Shown here: positions 6,541 through 8,403 of the stretch, in pieces
Layout: each line of letters starts with the position of its first letter
Position numbering within the stretch: position 1 is the stretch's first letter
Program-made: the position numbers and the translations under genes
NCBI GenBank assembly: GCA_900766195.1
Contig: CAAFUN010000035.1
Span: forward strand, 1 to 8,403
DNA from: an uncultured Bacteroides sp.
Lineage (GTDB): Bacteria > Bacteroidota > Bacteroidia > Bacteroidales > Bacteroidaceae
DNA length: 8,403 bases
Direction of reading: 5' to 3'
The notes under the pieces: model-generated
What the model was told of the DNA's origin: nothing
Seen by the model: the letters and a program-made list of their open reading frames with translations, nothing else
Databases searched by the model: none

Positions 6541-7543
6541 CTTCAATTAGTTTATCTACAATATAATCGGTCTGTAGAGCTTCGGCAAAGGTGTTCCGAT
6601 GCTCCATTGTCCCGTGCTTTATGCATTGCACAAAATGATCTATTTGAGCACTGTACTCTTCACCACGTAGATTGAAGAAGACTTGTGGAGTCAAATCTGT
6701 AATGTATTTCACATTCCAGCCCTTTTTCAGGTTCTCTTTTTCATTACCCTCTTTCAGATATATTTTCAAAGTGGTTGCATCAGCTTCCAGTTTTCCACCG
6801 TCCCCTTCAATTTTAAGGGATGTGGTCATTTTCCGGTGCGTGTCATCGCTCCAGCAGACCGATAACTGTCCCTGTAGTCCACTTTCCGTTTTCAAAGTTG
6901 CATATATAGCATCATCCACTTCTTTAGAGTAGATTTGAGGCATAAAAGTTCCCCGAGCTTCAACTAAATTACTGTCTGTTATATAATTAATCAGATTCAG
7001 CACATGCGAGGCATAGTCCATCAGACATCCTCCTCCCAATTTCTTGTCCGCACGCCATGTTCCCCCTTTGGGTTTCAGTACCACCGGACCATAAGCCTCT
7101 CCAATGAAATGAAAAGGTTTTCCTATTATTCCGGATACAAACAGCCGTTTCATTTCATTGAATGTTCCTATGAAACGGTTATGATAACCTACTTGATTGA
7201 TGCAACCATGAACTTTGGCAGTAACCACCATCTTTTCACCTTCTTCGACTGTCAAACAGAAAGGTTTCTCGCAAAAGACATGAATGCCTTGTTCTAAGGC
7301 ATATAGTACCATTTCTGCATGAAACCGTGTAGGAGTTGCTACAAACAATGCGTTGGGATTTTCCGTCTCAATCATTTTTTTGTAATCATCGTACACATGA
7401 AATTTCGTCAATTTCTTGAATGCACTTTGTAGCAGCCCGTCGGGATCACATATTGCAGTTAAGTCTACCTCAGGATGTGCACCCAAAATGGCACAATGAG
7501 ACATTCCCATTTTCCCCAATCCAATAATTGCGGTCTTAATCAT
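6530..7543 (-). CDS. Gfo/Idh/MocA family NAD(P)-dependent oxidoreductase
   Basis: A 337-residue cytoplasmic dehydrogenase, normal length for the family, which oxidises or reduces sugars, nucleotide sugars or inositols. The N-terminal Rossmann domain (about 1-120) has the dinucleotide motif GLGKMG (8-13) and a strand ending CDPD (32-35), whose acidic residue after the second strand fits NAD rather than NADP. The catalytic lysine is in CEKP (Lys93). The C-terminal beta-sheet domain carries GGGCLMDYASHVLNL (170-184), with Asp176 and His180 in the positions of the family's Asp-x-x-x-His pair, so the enzyme looks active. In polysaccharide clusters such proteins often make UDP-sugar 3-keto intermediates or related modifications (WbpB-like), but residue evidence does not fix the substrate. 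It starts 42 bases after the glycosyltransferase stop and overlaps the TIM-barrel gene at its 3' end. The leader before the ATG is A/T-only with no Shine-Dalgarno sequence. Confidence 0.93.
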   Translation of the reverse strand: MIKTAIIGLGKMGMSHCAILGAHPEVDLTAICDPDGLLQSAFKKLTKFHVYDDYKKMIETENPNALFVATPTRFHAEMVLYALEQGIHVFCEKPFCLTVEEGEKMVVTAKVHGCINQVGYHNRFIGTFNEMKRLFVSGIIGKPFHFIGEAYGPVVLKPKGGTWRADKKLGGGCLMDYASHVLNLINYITDSNLVEARGTFMPQIYSKEVDDAIYATLKTESGLQGQLSVCWSDDTHRKMTTSLKIEGDGGKLEADATTLKIYLKEGNEKENLKKGWNVKYITDLTPQVFFNLRGEEYSAQIDHFVQCIKHGTMEHRNTFAEALQTDYIVDKLIEDAK

Positions 7544-7585
7544 AATATAGAATTTATATAAGTTTATATTTTATGGAGGTGTTCT

Positions 7586-8350
7586 CTATTTTATATTTTC
7601 GGTATTTTGTGCAAACGGGCGGATATGCAGAAGATCGAGAAACAGATGCCGAAAAAAACGCATTTGGTTGGCAATATTACGTTTGAATATTTCCGGTCGA
7701 TAAAAAACACGGACAAGCCATTCCATGCCAATCTTTTGCCAAAAGAGGTTCGGGCGTTTTGCGTTTCCGGCATACCAGTCAAATACATTTCCTATGCATA
7801 TAATAATGTGTGCATCAATAAAATTTTTGTTTTGAAAACTCCACTTTTCTTGCTTTGGAGCTGTCATGCCTACCACCAATACATCCGGTTTAAATTTATT
7901 GATAGCCTCGTGCATAAGTCTATTGTCATCATCATCAAATTCATTTTTATAAGGTGGGGAATACGTTTTTATTTGAACATTGGAAAAATCTCTTTTCATA
8001 TTTTGCCGAATTATATTAAGAGTCTCTTCTGTCGAACCCAAAAAAAACATTTTTCCTTCACACTGTTGTAATTTATTAGCATAATATATAAAGCTGTCCC
8101 AACCTGTTATTCTCGTAGCTTTTTTCCCATAACGAAACCATGGTAACCAGCCAAAATAAACGCCATCTAGTTGTAGAAAGTCTGCCCCTTTCAGTGCTTC
8201 ATTCATTTTTTTATCCTTGACTGATATTCCATAGCTGTTAGGACTAATCGTTAATATTATTTTTTTTGTATCTGTAGGGACACAATCTAGAGACTTTTTT
8301 ATTAAGGTATAGCCATCAAAAATGAGGCATCCATCTTTTTCTGTTATCAT
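7586..8350 (-). CDS. WecG/TagA/CpsF family glycosyltransferase (GT26)
   Basis: A 254-residue glycosyltransferase of the family that adds N-acetylmannosamine-type or related sugars to an undecaprenyl-diphosphate-linked sugar on the inner face of the cytoplasmic membrane. Motifs in order are SPNSYG (36-41), ADFLQLDG (56-63) with the conserved Asp62, RITGWD (80-85), FFLGST (102-107), VGMTAPKQEKW (160-170; family norm VGxGxPKQExW) and IGNVFDWYAG (186-195). IGMEWLVR follows (207-214), corresponding to the LEWLxR segment. The last 40 residues are basic and aromatic (RPEIFKRNIANQMRFFRHLF), like the C-terminal appendage that binds the membrane in TagA. The length is typical. The exact donor and acceptor sugars are not readable. 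It is the first complete gene of the - strand series in this window and is followed 42 bases later by the dehydrogenase. It is strongly A/T-rich (18 G+C of 60 at 8221-8280), as is usual for variable polysaccharide genes. Confidence 0.93.
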   Translation of the reverse strand: MITEKDGCLIFDGYTLIKKSLDCVPTDTKKIILTISPNSYGISVKDKKMNEALKGADFLQLDGVYFGWLPWFRYGKKATRITGWDSFIYYANKLQQCEGKMFFLGSTEETLNIIRQNMKRDFSNVQIKTYSPPYKNEFDDDDNRLMHEAINKFKPDVLVVGMTAPKQEKWSFQNKNFIDAHIIICIGNVFDWYAGNAKRPNLFWQKIGMEWLVRVFYRPEIFKRNIANQMRFFRHLFLDLLHIRPFAQNTENIK

Positions 8351-8403
8351 AATTATATTTGAATATTCTATTTGTTGATTTTACTTGTTTACATTAGAAT
8401 AAA
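8351..8403. other. A/T-rich leader upstream of the glycosyltransferase gene
   Basis: These 53 bases up to the window edge contain no recognisable coding segment and no clear TTTG/TAnnTTTG promoter on the - strand. No Shine-Dalgarno sequence precedes the ATG at 8350. The polysaccharide cluster very probably continues to the right of the window, so this may be an internal operon spacer. Confidence 0.4.

Noticed and set aside
7570..7580. A Shine-Dalgarno-like ggaggt on the + strand near 7575
   Set aside because: No + strand gene follows it; it lies in the spacer between two - strand genes, where it reads as the complement.
7607..8071. A 154-codon + strand frame opposite the glycosyltransferase
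   Set aside because: It is antisense to a gene with clear WecG/TagA motifs, and its composition (rich in Ile, Lys, Phe) is what A/T-rich antisense DNA gives.

Overview
The window looks like chromosomal DNA from a Bacteroidales bacterium, probably Bacteroides or a close relative. Three things suggest this: start codons sit in A/T-rich leaders with little or no Shine-Dalgarno sequence, the overall base composition is moderate, and a capsule/exopolysaccharide cluster of mixed composition lies next to housekeeping-like genes. The genus is inferred from gene style, not from a marker gene.

Left part (1-2736, + strand): the 3' end of a membrane sensor histidine kinase whose start lies upstream of the window, then 27 bases later a complete secreted metallophosphatase/5'-nucleotidase family enzyme. 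The two are probably co-transcribed. A strong GC-rich hairpin (2773-2794) closes the pair and separates it from the convergent cluster.

Right part (8350 down to 2881, - strand): six genes read leftward. In transcription order they are a WecG/TagA/CpsF-type glycosyltransferase, a Gfo/Idh/MocA dehydrogenase, a TIM-barrel protein resembling aldo/keto reductases, a small YjbH-like outer-membrane beta-barrel protein, GDP-mannose 4,6-dehydratase (gmd) and a small HAD-family hydrolase. The first three are closely packed; the dehydrogenase and TIM-barrel genes overlap by 11 bases. A 215-base A/T-rich gap precedes the yjbH-like/gmd pair, and a 226-base gap precedes the HAD gene.

Together the - strand genes look like the distal end of a surface polysaccharide locus. 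The glycosyltransferase would add a sugar to an undecaprenyl-linked acceptor. The dehydrogenase and TIM-barrel protein probably make or modify a nucleotide sugar. Gmd supplies GDP-4-keto-6-deoxymannose, and the YjbH-like protein may act at the outer membrane. The usual Gmd partner Fcl (GDP-fucose synthase) is not in the window, so the final sugar cannot be read from it.

I saw no RNA gene, CRISPR array, insertion sequence or defence system. The least explained item is the overlapping dehydrogenase/TIM-barrel pair.
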